Positions 19,720-28,468 of a stretch of 49,263 nucleotides of DNA are shown here, in pieces. The notes beneath the pieces were generated by a model that made no database searches, had not been told where the DNA came from, and was given only the letters and a program-made list of their open reading frames with translations. The first letter of the stretch is position 1. Each line of letters begins with the position of its first letter. Both the position numbers and the translations under genes were made by a program. Origin of the DNA: Acidovorax sp. (GTDB lineage: Bacteria > Pseudomonadota > Gammaproteobacteria > Burkholderiales > Burkholderiaceae_C); NCBI RefSeq assembly GCF_022763525.1, contig NZ_JALEGG010000090.1, positions 1 to 49,263 of the forward strand. The letters are read 5' to 3'.

Positions 19720-20640
19720 ATGTACCAACCGCAGCGCGCCTTCCGCACCGAATTCGTCCGTATCCGCACCCTGAACTACCACGTTCGCCTTTGGGGCGAA
19801 GGCTCGCCAGGCACGCCGCCTCTGGTGCTGGCCCACGGGTGGATGGATGTAGGAGCTTCCTATCAATTCATGGTGGACGCCTTCAACGAGGCATTTGCGC
19901 GAGGCCGGCAAATCATTGCGCCGGACTGGCGGGGGTTCGGCCTCTCCTCCCTGTCGGCGCCTTGCGACCACTATCAGTTTGCAGACTACCTGGCCGACCT
20001 GGACCAGTTGCTGGACCACTATGCGGGCAGCACGCCCGTGGACCTGGTAGGCCACAGCATGGGCGGCAACGTGGCCATGATGTATGCCGGCGTGCGCCCG
20101 GAGCGCATCCGGCGGCTGGTCAACCTGGAAGGCTTCGGCCTGCCCGCCACCCGCCCCTCGCAAGCACCGCGCCGCTACGCCCAGTGGATTGACGAGATCC
20201 GCAAGCTCGAGCGAGGGGAAATGGCCCTGAAGGCCTACAGCGATTCGACCGGCGTGGCCCAGCGCCTGATGAAAACCAACCGCCGCCTCACCGAAGACAA
20301 GGCCCAGTGGCTTGCACAGCATTGGGCCCATCCCAACGCGCAAGGCCAGTGGGAGATTCTCGGCGATCCCGCCCACAAGATCACCAGCGCCCAGCTGTTT
20401 CGCGTGGACGAAGCCCTGGCGTTGTACGAAGCCATCACCGCCCCCGTGCTGGCGGTGGAAGCCAGCGACGACAGCTTGGGCCAATGGTGGGCGGGCAAGT
20501 ACGCGCTGGATGAGTACCACCAGCGGCTGACCCACGTGCGCGACTGCCGCATCGCTGTAGTGCAGGACGCAGGGCACATGCTGCACCATGACCAGCCCGT
20601 GCAGTTGGCGCAGCTGATCGAGCGGTTTTTGGCCGCGTAG
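19720..20640 (+). CDS. Alpha/beta hydrolase
   Basis: LVLAHGWMDVGASYQFMVDAF, VDLVGHSMGGNVAMMYAGVRPERI (GHSMGG elbow), DAGHMLHHDQP. Confidence 0.93.
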   Translation: MYQPQRAFRTEFVRIRTLNYHVRLWGEGSPGTPPLVLAHGWMDVGASYQFMVDAFNEAFARGRQIIAPDWRGFGLSSLSAPCDHYQFADYLADLDQLLDHYAGSTPVDLVGHSMGGNVAMMYAGVRPERIRRLVNLEGFGLPATRPSQAPRRYAQWIDEIRKLERGEMALKAYSDSTGVAQRLMKTNRRLTEDKAQWLAQHWAHPNAQGQWEILGDPAHKITSAQLFRVDEALALYEAITAPVLAVEASDDSLGQWWAGKYALDEYHQRLTHVRDCRIAVVQDAGHMLHHDQPVQLAQLIERFLAA

Positions 20641-20653
20641 CCCCAGAACTTAG

Positions 20654-20710
20654 TAAAAATCGGCCGTCGCGCTTGTCCATCCAGCGACAGAAGCTACCAA
20701 ATTTATAGCA
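20654..20710 (-). repeat. Dispersed repeat, copy F (degenerate)
   Basis: Minus strand TGCTATAAATTTGGTAGCTTCTGTCGCTGGATGGACAAGCGCGACGGCCGATTTTTAC. Confidence 0.55.
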
Positions 20711-20832
20711 CTCTGCTCCGCGCGGGCTGGCGCGGGCGTACCAACGGTTCCCGCTGGGGGCATTGCCGGGACGAATCGGCATCCCATGAGAAAATCGTGG
20801 GTTACTCCACAGAACACACAGGACAGAACACC

Positions 20833-21937
20833 ATGGACGCAGAACGCATCAACCTCATTGGCACGACCCTCGAAGACCTGGCTCAGCGCACGCAAGAGTT
20901 ACGGAGGTATCTTTGACTTCGATGCCAAATTCGAACGCCTGCGCACGGTAAACGCATCGCTGGAAGACCCGGCGGTCTGGAACGACCCGAAAAAGGCCCA
21001 GGAACTGGGCAAGGAACAGAAATCGCTCTCCAGCGTGGTTGTCACGCTGGACAAGCTCACGCGCGAGCTGGCCGACAACGCCGAGCTGTACGAGATGAGC
21101 AAGGAGGAAGGCGACGAAGCCGGCCTGCTCACCATCGAGGCCGAAACCGCCAAGCTGCGCCCGCTGATCGAAGAGCTGGAATTCCGCCGCATGTTCAGTA
21201 ATGAGGCCGACCCGCTGAATTGCTTCGTGGACATCCAGGCCGGCGCGGGCGGCACCGAGGCCTGCGACTGGGCCGGCATGCTGCTGCGCCAGTACCTCAA
21301 GTACGCTGAACGCAAGGGCTTCAAGGCTACGGTTGAGGATGAAACCCCCGGCGACGTGGCCGGCATCAAGAGCGCCACCATCAAGATCGAAGGCGAATAC
21401 GCCTACGGCCTGCTGCGCACCGAAACCGGTGTGCACCGCCTGGTGCGCAAGAGCCCGTTTGACAGCTCGGGGGGACGCCACACCTCGTTCGCGTCGCTGT
21501 TCGTATACCCTGAGATCGACGACTCGATCGAGATCAACATCAACCCGGCCGACGTGCGCACCGACACCTTCCGCGCCTCCGGCGCGGGCGGCCAGCACAT
21601 CAACAAGACCGACTCGGCCGTGCGCCTCACGCACATCCCCACTGGCATCGTGGTGCAGTGCCAGGACGGCCGCAGCCAGCACAGCAACCGCGACGTGGCA
21701 TGGCAGCGCCTGCGCAGCCGCCTGTATGACTACGAACTGCGTAAGCGCCAGGAAGAGCAGCAGAAACTGGAAGACACCAAGACCGACGTGGGCTGGGGCC
21801 ACCAGATCCGCTCGTACGTGCTGGACAACAGCCGCATCAAGGACCTGCGCACCAACGTCGAAGTCTCGGCCACGCAAAAGGTGCTGGACGGCGACCTGGA
21901 CGTGTTCATCGAAGCCTCGCTCAAGCAGGGCGTGTAA
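20833..21937 (+). CDS. prfB: Peptide chain release factor 2, programmed +1 frameshift: join(20833..20913,20915..21937)
   Basis: Zero-frame [27 protein letters not shown] then CTT TGA C with GGAGG upstream; +1 frame continues DFDAKFERL...[22 protein letters not shown]. Confidence 0.96.
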
Positions 21938-21940
21938 CCG

Positions 21941-22624
21941 ATGACGGCCCGCACCGACGCCATCATCTTCGACATGGATGGCACCATGATCGATTCCATG
22001 CCTTGGCACGCGCGTGCATGGGTCGAGTTTGCACGCCGCCACGGCATGGACATCGACGTGCCCGACCTCATGGCCCGCACCACGGGCAAGAACGGCACCG
22101 AATGCATCGTGGAGCTGCTGGGCCGCCCTGTTTCGCAGGACGAGGCCGACGCGCTCACGCATGAGAAGGAAACCATCTACCGTGAGCTGTTCGCCCCCCG
22201 CTTCGCCGAGGTGGCGGGCTTTCGGCAGTTTGCAGCGCAGGTGCATTCGCGCGGGTTGAAGGTGGCAGTAGGCACGGCGGGCGACATCGGCAACGTGGAG
22301 TTTGCGCTGGGCCACCTGGCCCTGACACCCGCACCGCTGGCCATCGTACGCGGCGACGAGGGACTGCCCGGCAAGCCGCAGCCCGCCATCTTCCTTGAAG
22401 CCGCGCGCCGTGTCGCGGCCGACCCGGCCCATTGCATCGTTTTTGAAGACGCCCCCTTTGGCATTGAGGCCGCCCGCCGCGCGGGCATGCGCGCCGTGGC
22501 CATCTGCAGCACCCACACACCCGAGCAATTGGCCGGGCCGCATGTGCTTGCCGCCGTGCGCGACTACACCGAACTCATGAACACCGACTTTCTGGAGAGC
22601 ATCCATGTTGCAGCAACTGCATAG
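21941..22624 (+). CDS. HAD-superfamily hydrolase (beta-phosphoglucomutase-like)
   Basis: AIIFDMDGTMIDSMPWHARAW, GTAGDIGNVEFAL, HCIVFEDAPFGIEAARRAGM. Confidence 0.9.
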   Translation: MTARTDAIIFDMDGTMIDSMPWHARAWVEFARRHGMDIDVPDLMARTTGKNGTECIVELLGRPVSQDEADALTHEKETIYRELFAPRFAEVAGFRQFAAQVHSRGLKVAVGTAGDIGNVEFALGHLALTPAPLAIVRGDEGLPGKPQPAIFLEAARRVAADPAHCIVFEDAPFGIEAARRAGMRAVAICSTHTPEQLAGPHVLAAVRDYTELMNTDFLESIHVAATA

Positions 22625-25364
22625 CGCAGACGGCAGTGCCGACGGCGCAGGCCAGCCCATCGCCATCCGCCGCGAGGACTACACGGCCCCGGCCTACTGG
22701 ATCGACAGTGTCGAGCTCACCTTCGACCTGGACCCCGCCAAGACCCGCGTGCTCAACCGCATGTCCCTGCGCCGCAACCCCGATGTGGCCGCGCAGCCGC
22801 TCAAGCTCGATGGCGATGAATTGAACCTGGCGCGCGTACTGGTCAACGGCCAGGGCACTTCGTTCAAGATGGAAGGCTCCCGCCTGGTTCTGGAGAACCT
22901 GCCCGAAGGACCCGAGCCCTTTGCACTGGAGATCTTCACCACCTGCTGCCCCGCCAAGAACACGCAGCTCATGGGCCTGTACGTGAGCCAGGGCACGTTT
23001 TTCACGCAATGCGAGGCCGAGGGCTTCCGCCGCATCACCTACTTCCTGGACCGTCCCGATGTGATGGCCAGCTACACCGTCTTGCTGCGCGCCGACAAGG
23101 CGCAGTACCCCGTGCTGCTTTCCAACGGCAACCTGGTAGACAGCGGCGAGCTCGAAGACGGGCGCCATTTCGCCAAATGGGTCGATCCGCACAAGAAGCC
23201 GTGCTACCTCTTCGCCCTGGTGGCCGGCAAGCTGGTGGCGCGCGAACAGAAGATCCGCACCCGCGCTGGCACCGACCATCTGCTGCAGGTCTATGTGCGC
23301 CCTGGCGACTTGGGCAAGACCGAGCACGCGATGAACTCGCTGATGGCCAGCATTGCGTGGGACGAGGCCCGCTTTGGCCTACCGCTTGATCTGGAGCGCT
23401 TCATGATCGTCGCCACCAGCGACTTCAACATGGGCGCGATGGAAAACAAGGGCCTGAACATCTTCAACACGAAGTACGTGCTGGCCAGCGAAGCCACTGC
23501 CACAGACACTGACTTCGCCAATATCGAAAGCGTGGTGGGCCACGAGTACTTCCACAACTGGACAGGCAACCGCGTGACCTGCCGCGACTGGTTCCAGCTG
23601 AGCCTGAAGGAAGGCCTCACCGTTTTCCGCGACCAGGAATTCAGCATGGACCTGGCGGGCAGCCCCTCGGCCCGCGCCGTCAAGCGCATCGAGGATGTGC
23701 GCGTGCTGCGCACCGCCCAGTTCCCGGAAGACGCCGGCCCCATGGCCCACCCGGTGCGGCCGGATAGCTACGTCGAGATCAACAACTTCTACACCGTCAC
23801 CATCTACGAAAAGGGTGCCGAGGTGGTGCGCATGCAGCACAACCTGGTGGGCCGCGAAGGGTTCGCCAAGGGCATGAAGCTGTACTTCGAGCGCCACGAC
23901 GGCCAGGCCGTGACCTGTGACGACTTCGTGCAGGCCATTGCCGACGCCAACCCCGCAAGCCCCTTGGCGCAGCACCTGCAGCAGTTCAAGCGCTGGTACA
24001 GCCAGGCTGGCACACCCCGCGTGCGCGCCACGGGCCGCTACGACGCCGCCACGCGGTGCTATGCGCTCACGCTGACCCAAAGCTGCGCCTCCACGCCCGG
24101 CCAGAGCGAGAAGCTGCCTTTTGTCATCCCGGTGGACCTGGGCCTGATCGACGCCACCACCGGAGCGGCCCTGCCCCTGCAGCTGTCGGGCGAAGGCTCT
24201 GCGGACGGTGCCGCCGCGCCCACCTCGCGCGTGGTCGTGCTCACCGAGGCATCGCAGACGCTGACCTTCACCAACCTGGACGCCGAACCCGTGCCCTCGC
24301 TGCTGCGGGGTTTCAGCGCCCCCGTGGTGCTGGACATCGACTACACCGACGACCAGTTGCTGACCTTGCTGGCCCACGACGCGGACGCCTTCAACCGCTG
24401 GGAAGCCGGCCAGCGTCTCGCTCTTCGGATTGCTATCGATAAGATAGCTGGAAGCGCTCAACAGACAAGCGCTGGCAGCCATTTTGACGACCACATCCTG
24501 CCCAGCGGCTTTGTCGACGCCATGCGGGCCGTGCTGCGCAACCCGGCGCTGGACGCAGCCTTCAAGGAACTGGTGCTCACGCTCCCCTCCGAAACCTACA
24601 TTGCCGAGCAGCTGGACGTGGTGGATCCCCAGCGCATCCACACCGTGCGCGAAGCCATGCGCGAGCAACTTGCGCTGGCGCTGCAGGCTGACTGGGAATG
24701 GGCCTGGGAACAACACCAGGACACGGGCGGCTACAGCCCCGATCCGATTTCGTCTGGCCGCCGTGCGCTCAGCGGCCTGGCACTGCACATGCTGTGCATC
24801 GCTGCCCAGAAAGCGGGGGACGCAGTCTGGCCCGGCAAGGCCTACCAGCGTTTCAAGGACGCCGCCAACATGACCGACCGCTTCAACGCGCTCTCGGCCC
24901 TGGTGGTCAGCGGCAGCCCACTAGCCGCCCCCGCCCTCGCCCGCTTCCACGCGCTGTTCAAGGACGAACCCCTGGTCATCGACAAATGGTTTGCCCTGCA
25001 GGCCGGCGCGCCCGACCGGGGCGGCAATGTGCTGCCTGCGGTGCGCCAGCTCCTGCAGCACCCCGACTTCAGCCTCAAGAATCCCAACCGCGCACGCAGC
25101 GTGATCTTCAGCTACTGCAGCGGCAACCCCGGCGCCTTCCACCGAGCCGACGCCGCAGGGTATGTGTTCTGGAGCGATCGCGTGGCAGAGCTGGACGCCA
25201 TCAACCCGCAGGTGGCCGCTCGCCTGGCGCGCGCGCTGGACCGCTGGAAGAAGCTGGCCGAACCCTGGCGCACGTCCGCGCGCGAGGCCATCGCCCGCAT
25301 CGCCGCCCGCCCCACTCTCTCCAACGACGTGCGCGAGGTTGTCACCCGCGCGCTGGCCGACTGA
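22605..25364 (+). CDS. pepN: Aminopeptidase N (M1 metallopeptidase)
   Basis: [49 protein letters not shown] (HExxH-x18-E). Confidence 0.97.
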   Translation: MLQQLHSADGSADGAGQPIAIRREDYTAPAYWIDSVELTFDLDPAKTRVLNRMSLRRNPDVAAQPLKLDGDELNLARVLVNGQGTSFKMEGSRLVLENLPEGPEPFALEIFTTCCPAKNTQLMGLYVSQGTFFTQCEAEGFRRITYFLDRPDVMASYTVLLRADKAQYPVLLSNGNLVDSGELEDGRHFAKWVDPHKKPCYLFALVAGKLVAREQKIRTRAGTDHLLQVYVRPGDLGKTEHAMNSLMASIAWDEARFGLPLDLERFMIVATSDFNMGAMENKGLNIFNTKYVLASEATATDTDFANIESVVGHEYFHNWTGNRVTCRDWFQLSLKEGLTVFRDQEFSMDLAGSPSARAVKRIEDVRVLRTAQFPEDAGPMAHPVRPDSYVEINNFYTVTIYEKGAEVVRMQHNLVGREGFAKGMKLYFERHDGQAVTCDDFVQAIADANPASPLAQHLQQFKRWYSQAGTPRVRATGRYDAATRCYALTLTQSCASTPGQSEKLPFVIPVDLGLIDATTGAALPLQLSGEGSADGAAAPTSRVVVLTEASQTLTFTNLDAEPVPSLLRGFSAPVVLDIDYTDDQLLTLLAHDADAFNRWEAGQRLALRIAIDKIAGSAQQTSAGSHFDDHILPSGFVDAMRAVLRNPALDAAFKELVLTLPSETYIAEQLDVVDPQRIHTVREAMREQLALALQADWEWAWEQHQDTGGYSPDPISSGRRALSGLALHMLCIAAQKAGDAVWPGKAYQRFKDAANMTDRFNALSALVVSGSPLAAPALARFHALFKDEPLVIDKWFALQAGAPDRGGNVLPAVRQLLQHPDFSLKNPNRARSVIFSYCSGNPGAFHRADAAGYVFWSDRVAELDAINPQVAARLARALDRWKKLAEPWRTSAREAIARIAARPTLSNDVREVVTRALAD
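24431..24486 (+). repeat. Dispersed repeat, copy B, in frame inside pepN
   Basis: TGCTATCGATAAGATAGCTGGAAGCGCTCAACAGACAAGCGCTGGCAGCCATTTTG. Confidence 0.6.
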
Positions 25365-25386
25365 TTTTCACGAAAGAGATCCATCC

Positions 25387-26394
25387 ATGACGAAGCGCAT
25401 CAGCCTCACCCGCTACCTCGTTGAGCAACAACGGGTGGACGGCCTCATCCCCTCGCAGCTGCGCCTGCTGCTCGAAGTGGTGGCCCGTGCCTGCAAGAGC
25501 ATCAGCCATGCCGTGAACAAGGGCGCCCTGGGCGGCGTGCTGGGCGCTGCAGGCAGCGAGAACGTGCAGGGCGAAATCCAGAAGAAGCTGGACATCATCG
25601 CCAACGAGGTGCTGATTGAAGCCAACGAATGGGGCGGCCACCTTGCGGCCATGGCGTCCGAGGAAATGGACGGCATCTACCTCGTCCCCAACCGTTACCC
25701 GCAGGGCGAGTACCTGCTGCTGTTCGACCCCCTGGACGGCTCCTCCAACATCGATGTCAACGTCAGCATCGGCACCATCTTCAGCGTGCTCAAGAAGCCC
25801 GACGACGACCGCGGCGTGGAGGCCGGCGACTTCTTGCAGCCCGGCACCGCGCAGGTGGCAGCAGGCTACTGCATCTACGGCCCGCAGACCACGCTGGTGC
25901 TGACCGTGGGCGACGGCGTGGCCATGTTCACGCTCGACCGCGAGCAAGGCTCCTTCGTGCTGACCGAGGAGAACGTGCGCATTCCCGAAGACACCAAGGA
26001 ATTCGCCATCAACATGAGCAACATGCGCCACTGGGATGCCCCTGTGAAGCGCTACATCGACGAATGCCTGCAAGGCACGGAAGGCCCGCGCGGCAAAGAC
26101 TTCAACATGCGCTGGATCGCCAGCATGGTGGCCGACGTGCACCGCATCCTGACCCGCGGCGGCATCTTCATGTACCCCTGGGACAAGCGCGAACCCAACA
26201 AGCCCGGCAAACTGCGCCTGATGTACGAAGCCAACCCCATGGGCTGGCTGGTGGAGCAAGCCGGCGGCGCTGCTACCAACGGCAAGCAACGCATCCTGGA
26301 GATCCAGCCCACCCAGTTGCACGAACGCGTGAGCGTCATCCTGGGCTCAAAAAATGAAGTAGAGCGCGTGACGAGCTATCATTCCGCGCTATAA
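25387..26394 (+). CDS. fbp: Class I fructose-1,6-bisphosphatase
   Basis: [55 protein letters not shown]. Confidence 0.97.
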   Translation: MTKRISLTRYLVEQQRVDGLIPSQLRLLLEVVARACKSISHAVNKGALGGVLGAAGSENVQGEIQKKLDIIANEVLIEANEWGGHLAAMASEEMDGIYLVPNRYPQGEYLLLFDPLDGSSNIDVNVSIGTIFSVLKKPDDDRGVEAGDFLQPGTAQVAAGYCIYGPQTTLVLTVGDGVAMFTLDREQGSFVLTEENVRIPEDTKEFAINMSNMRHWDAPVKRYIDECLQGTEGPRGKDFNMRWIASMVADVHRILTRGGIFMYPWDKREPNKPGKLRLMYEANPMGWLVEQAGGAATNGKQRILEIQPTQLHERVSVILGSKNEVERVTSYHSAL

Positions 26395-26395
26395 T
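26390..26395 (+). promoter_or_regulatory. Candidate -10 box (TATAAT) for tRNA-Thr, overlapping the fbp stop codon
   Basis: TATAAT 12 nt upstream of the tRNA; -35-like GTGACG 16 bp upstream. Confidence 0.55.
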
Positions 26396-26406
26396 TTGAG
26401 GCTTAC

Positions 26407-26482
26407 GCCGGTGTAGCTCAGTCGGTAGAGCAGCTCATTCGTAATGAGAAGGTCGGGTGTTCGATTCATCTCTCCGGCACCA
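26407..26482 (+). tRNA. tRNA-Thr(CGT)
   Basis: 76-nt cloverleaf, anticodon loop TTCGTAA, encoded CCA; closely resembles E. coli thrW. Confidence 0.95.
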
Positions 26483-26486
26483 AATG

Positions 26487-26520
26487 AAAAGCCCTGATTC
26501 GCAAGAGTCAGGGCTTTTTT
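26487..26520 (+). terminator. Rho-independent terminator after tRNA-Thr
   Basis: AAAAGCCCTGA TTCGCAAGAG TCAGGGCTTTTTT. Confidence 0.9.
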
Positions 26521-26692
26521 CATGGCCAGCGCACGGGTGCTTGCCCCCCTCTCTTCCATGGCCTTGAGAGGCGGCATTTCACCAGTTCCACAACAATTGG
26601 CGGAGTGTCTTGTCTGTGCGCCATCAGGACGTGCCTGTGCCAAGCCCTCAGCGCCATTGCGGTGCACACCTTCTGGCCATCAGTCGCAGAAC

Positions 26693-28009
26693 TCATGCGG
26701 ACTTGTCCCCCCGGCGGCTCTGGTTCGCAAAGGCCAGGTCGGGCAGCGCCAGCGTCGCCTCGGCCACCTCGAGCAGACGGCGGTTTTGGTCCATTGAGGT
26801 CTTTTGCAACACGCGAAAGGCAACCTCTTCGTTCATGCCAAGCCGCGCCATCAGCACCCCCTTGGCACGTTCGATGATCTTGCGCTCATTGAGCGCGCGG
26901 CGCGCGGCCTCCAGCTCCGCCTCCATGCTGGCCATGCGCACCGACTGTGCCCGCAGGAGTTCCATGAGAGAGGTCGCCTCGGCGCCGTGTGGCCCGTTGT
27001 CGGACGCCGCGGCGGCAGGCTCCATCGCCATGTCAAAAAAGCGGTCGACGGCGTGCGTACGTTGTGGCGGGTTGTCGCGCAACCCACGCAGCAAGCCTTG
27101 CGAGTCCTGCAGTTCTTTCTCGGAGGAAAGGATGAGGGCCGCACAATCCTCCCGCAGGCAGCGGACCAGTTCGACCTGCAACTGCCACAGCGCAGTGATG
27201 CGTTCGGTGCAGACGTCAAACCACAGGTCGCTCAGGTTGCTGTCCAGCGCAGCCCCAGGGCGCACCACGCACAGGGTTCGCCGCAGGCGCTCGAGTTGGG
27301 CAATCGCGGGTACCAGCTGTTGCTGCTGTTGTTCCCAGCGCGCGCGCAACGGCGGATCGGCAAACTCGGTGAACACGCGCAGACTGCGCTCTTGCGCGTC
27401 AATGAGGTGCAGCACACGCTGTTGGTGCGCTTCGCTGCCCTGTCCCGATGCGTAGAGCAAGGCACCCATCGCCCGCTCCTGGCCCGCCTCCTCCTGGGCC
27501 TGGACCAAGTGCAGCAGGGCCACCAACTGTCGGGACACGCTGGGCAGACCGGCAGCGTCGGCCACATGGAAGACCAGCTCGATCAGCCCGGCGATCAAGT
27601 GGCTGAACGCCGCGACAGAGTCGTGCGCCGTCATCGCATGCTTGTCGATCTGGCTGCGCAGCGCCGGCAGCGAGTCCAGCCCCAGCAGCACCCACGCCAT
27701 CAGCGAGAGGGCTTTAGCTGTGGCGCCCTGTTCAGGTTCCAGATGCCGCGCAAACTCTTCCCTGAGCTTGGACTCCAGTGCGCAGACTTCCTGCACTACG
27801 CTGGCGCGCAACTCAGCGAACCGTTGCGCATTGGACGCCAGGTAGGCACCCGAGGCGCCCCGTTCCCGCTGAAGGCCCTCGATCAATTGGCCGACCACGT
27901 CCACCAAAATGGCACGATCGGCCAGATGGCGCACAGCGTCAATCTCGAGCCGGCGTGATCGCAGGACAAGGTTGGAAACGGTCAGGGGTGCGAGGGCCAC
28001 GTCGGGCAT
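26693..28009 (-). CDS. NIT (nitrate/nitrite-sensing) + ANTAR RNA-binding antiterminator (NasR-like)
   Basis: N-terminal QLIEGLQRERGASGAYLAS (NIT-type), C-terminal ALNERKIIERAKGVLMARLGMNEEVAFRVLQKTSMDQNRRLLEVAEATL (ANTAR). Confidence 0.9.
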   Translation of the reverse strand: MPDVALAPLTVSNLVLRSRRLEIDAVRHLADRAILVDVVGQLIEGLQRERGASGAYLASNAQRFAELRASVVQEVCALESKLREEFARHLEPEQGATAKALSLMAWVLLGLDSLPALRSQIDKHAMTAHDSVAAFSHLIAGLIELVFHVADAAGLPSVSRQLVALLHLVQAQEEAGQERAMGALLYASGQGSEAHQQRVLHLIDAQERSLRVFTEFADPPLRARWEQQQQQLVPAIAQLERLRRTLCVVRPGAALDSNLSDLWFDVCTERITALWQLQVELVRCLREDCAALILSSEKELQDSQGLLRGLRDNPPQRTHAVDRFFDMAMEPAAAASDNGPHGAEATSLMELLRAQSVRMASMEAELEAARRALNERKIIERAKGVLMARLGMNEEVAFRVLQKTSMDQNRRLLEVAEATLALPDLAFANQSRRGDKSA

Positions 28010-28090
28010 ATCATTTCTCCAGGGCTCGATCTCGCTGATGCTACCGCCGGCCACTCACTCGCCACGCCTCGCTCAGTGCTTTTCCCAGCA

Positions 28091-28468
28091 TCACACCATC
28101 GCCACCTGGACTCGCCCACCATCCGCACGCACGCCGTGGGCGCGCACGGAGTGCTCAGGCAACTCGAGGCACTCCCCCGTGCGCAGGTCGAAGTGGTTCT
28201 TGTACAGCGGCGAGGCAACCACAATGCGCCCCCCCAGGTTGCCGATCAGCCCGCGCGAGAGCACGCTGGCCCCAGATTTCGGATCCACGTTGTCGATGGC
28301 AAAGAACTGGTCGTCGCTCGTGCGGAAGACCGCGACGTGCTGGCCAGCCACCAAGGCGCAAACGCCTGTACCCGGCAGGATGTCATCGACCGTGCAGATG
28401 TCGGTCCACAGGGGATGCGTGCTGCTCAACAAAAGTGCACTCATGTTCTCTCCTTCTTCTTTGCTCAT
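28091..28468 (-). CDS. nirD: Nitrite reductase (NADH) small subunit
   Basis: WTDICTVDDILPGTGVCALVAGQHVAVFRTSDDQFFAIDNVDPKSGASVLSRGLIG; Rieske-like NirD; 4-bp overlap with nirB. Confidence 0.95.
   Translation of the reverse strand: MSKEEGENMSALLLSSTHPLWTDICTVDDILPGTGVCALVAGQHVAVFRTSDDQFFAIDNVDPKSGASVLSRGLIGNLGGRIVVASPLYKNHFDLRTGECLELPEHSVRAHGVRADGGRVQVAMV

Noticed and set aside
20786-20910. ORF-track N-terminus [12 protein letters not shown]... for RF2
   Set aside because: Produced by reading the +1 frame upstream of the frameshift; the true start is ATG 20833 in the zero frame.
20855-22666. 603-aa minus-strand ORF opposite prfB and the HAD gene
   Set aside because: Shadow ORF.
26344-26400. 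GAGCTATCATTCCGCGCTATAATTT near the fbp 3' end as another repeat copy
   Set aside because: Encodes what appears to be the conserved fbp C-terminus ([12 protein letters not shown]); similarity to the repeat is short and probably coincidental.
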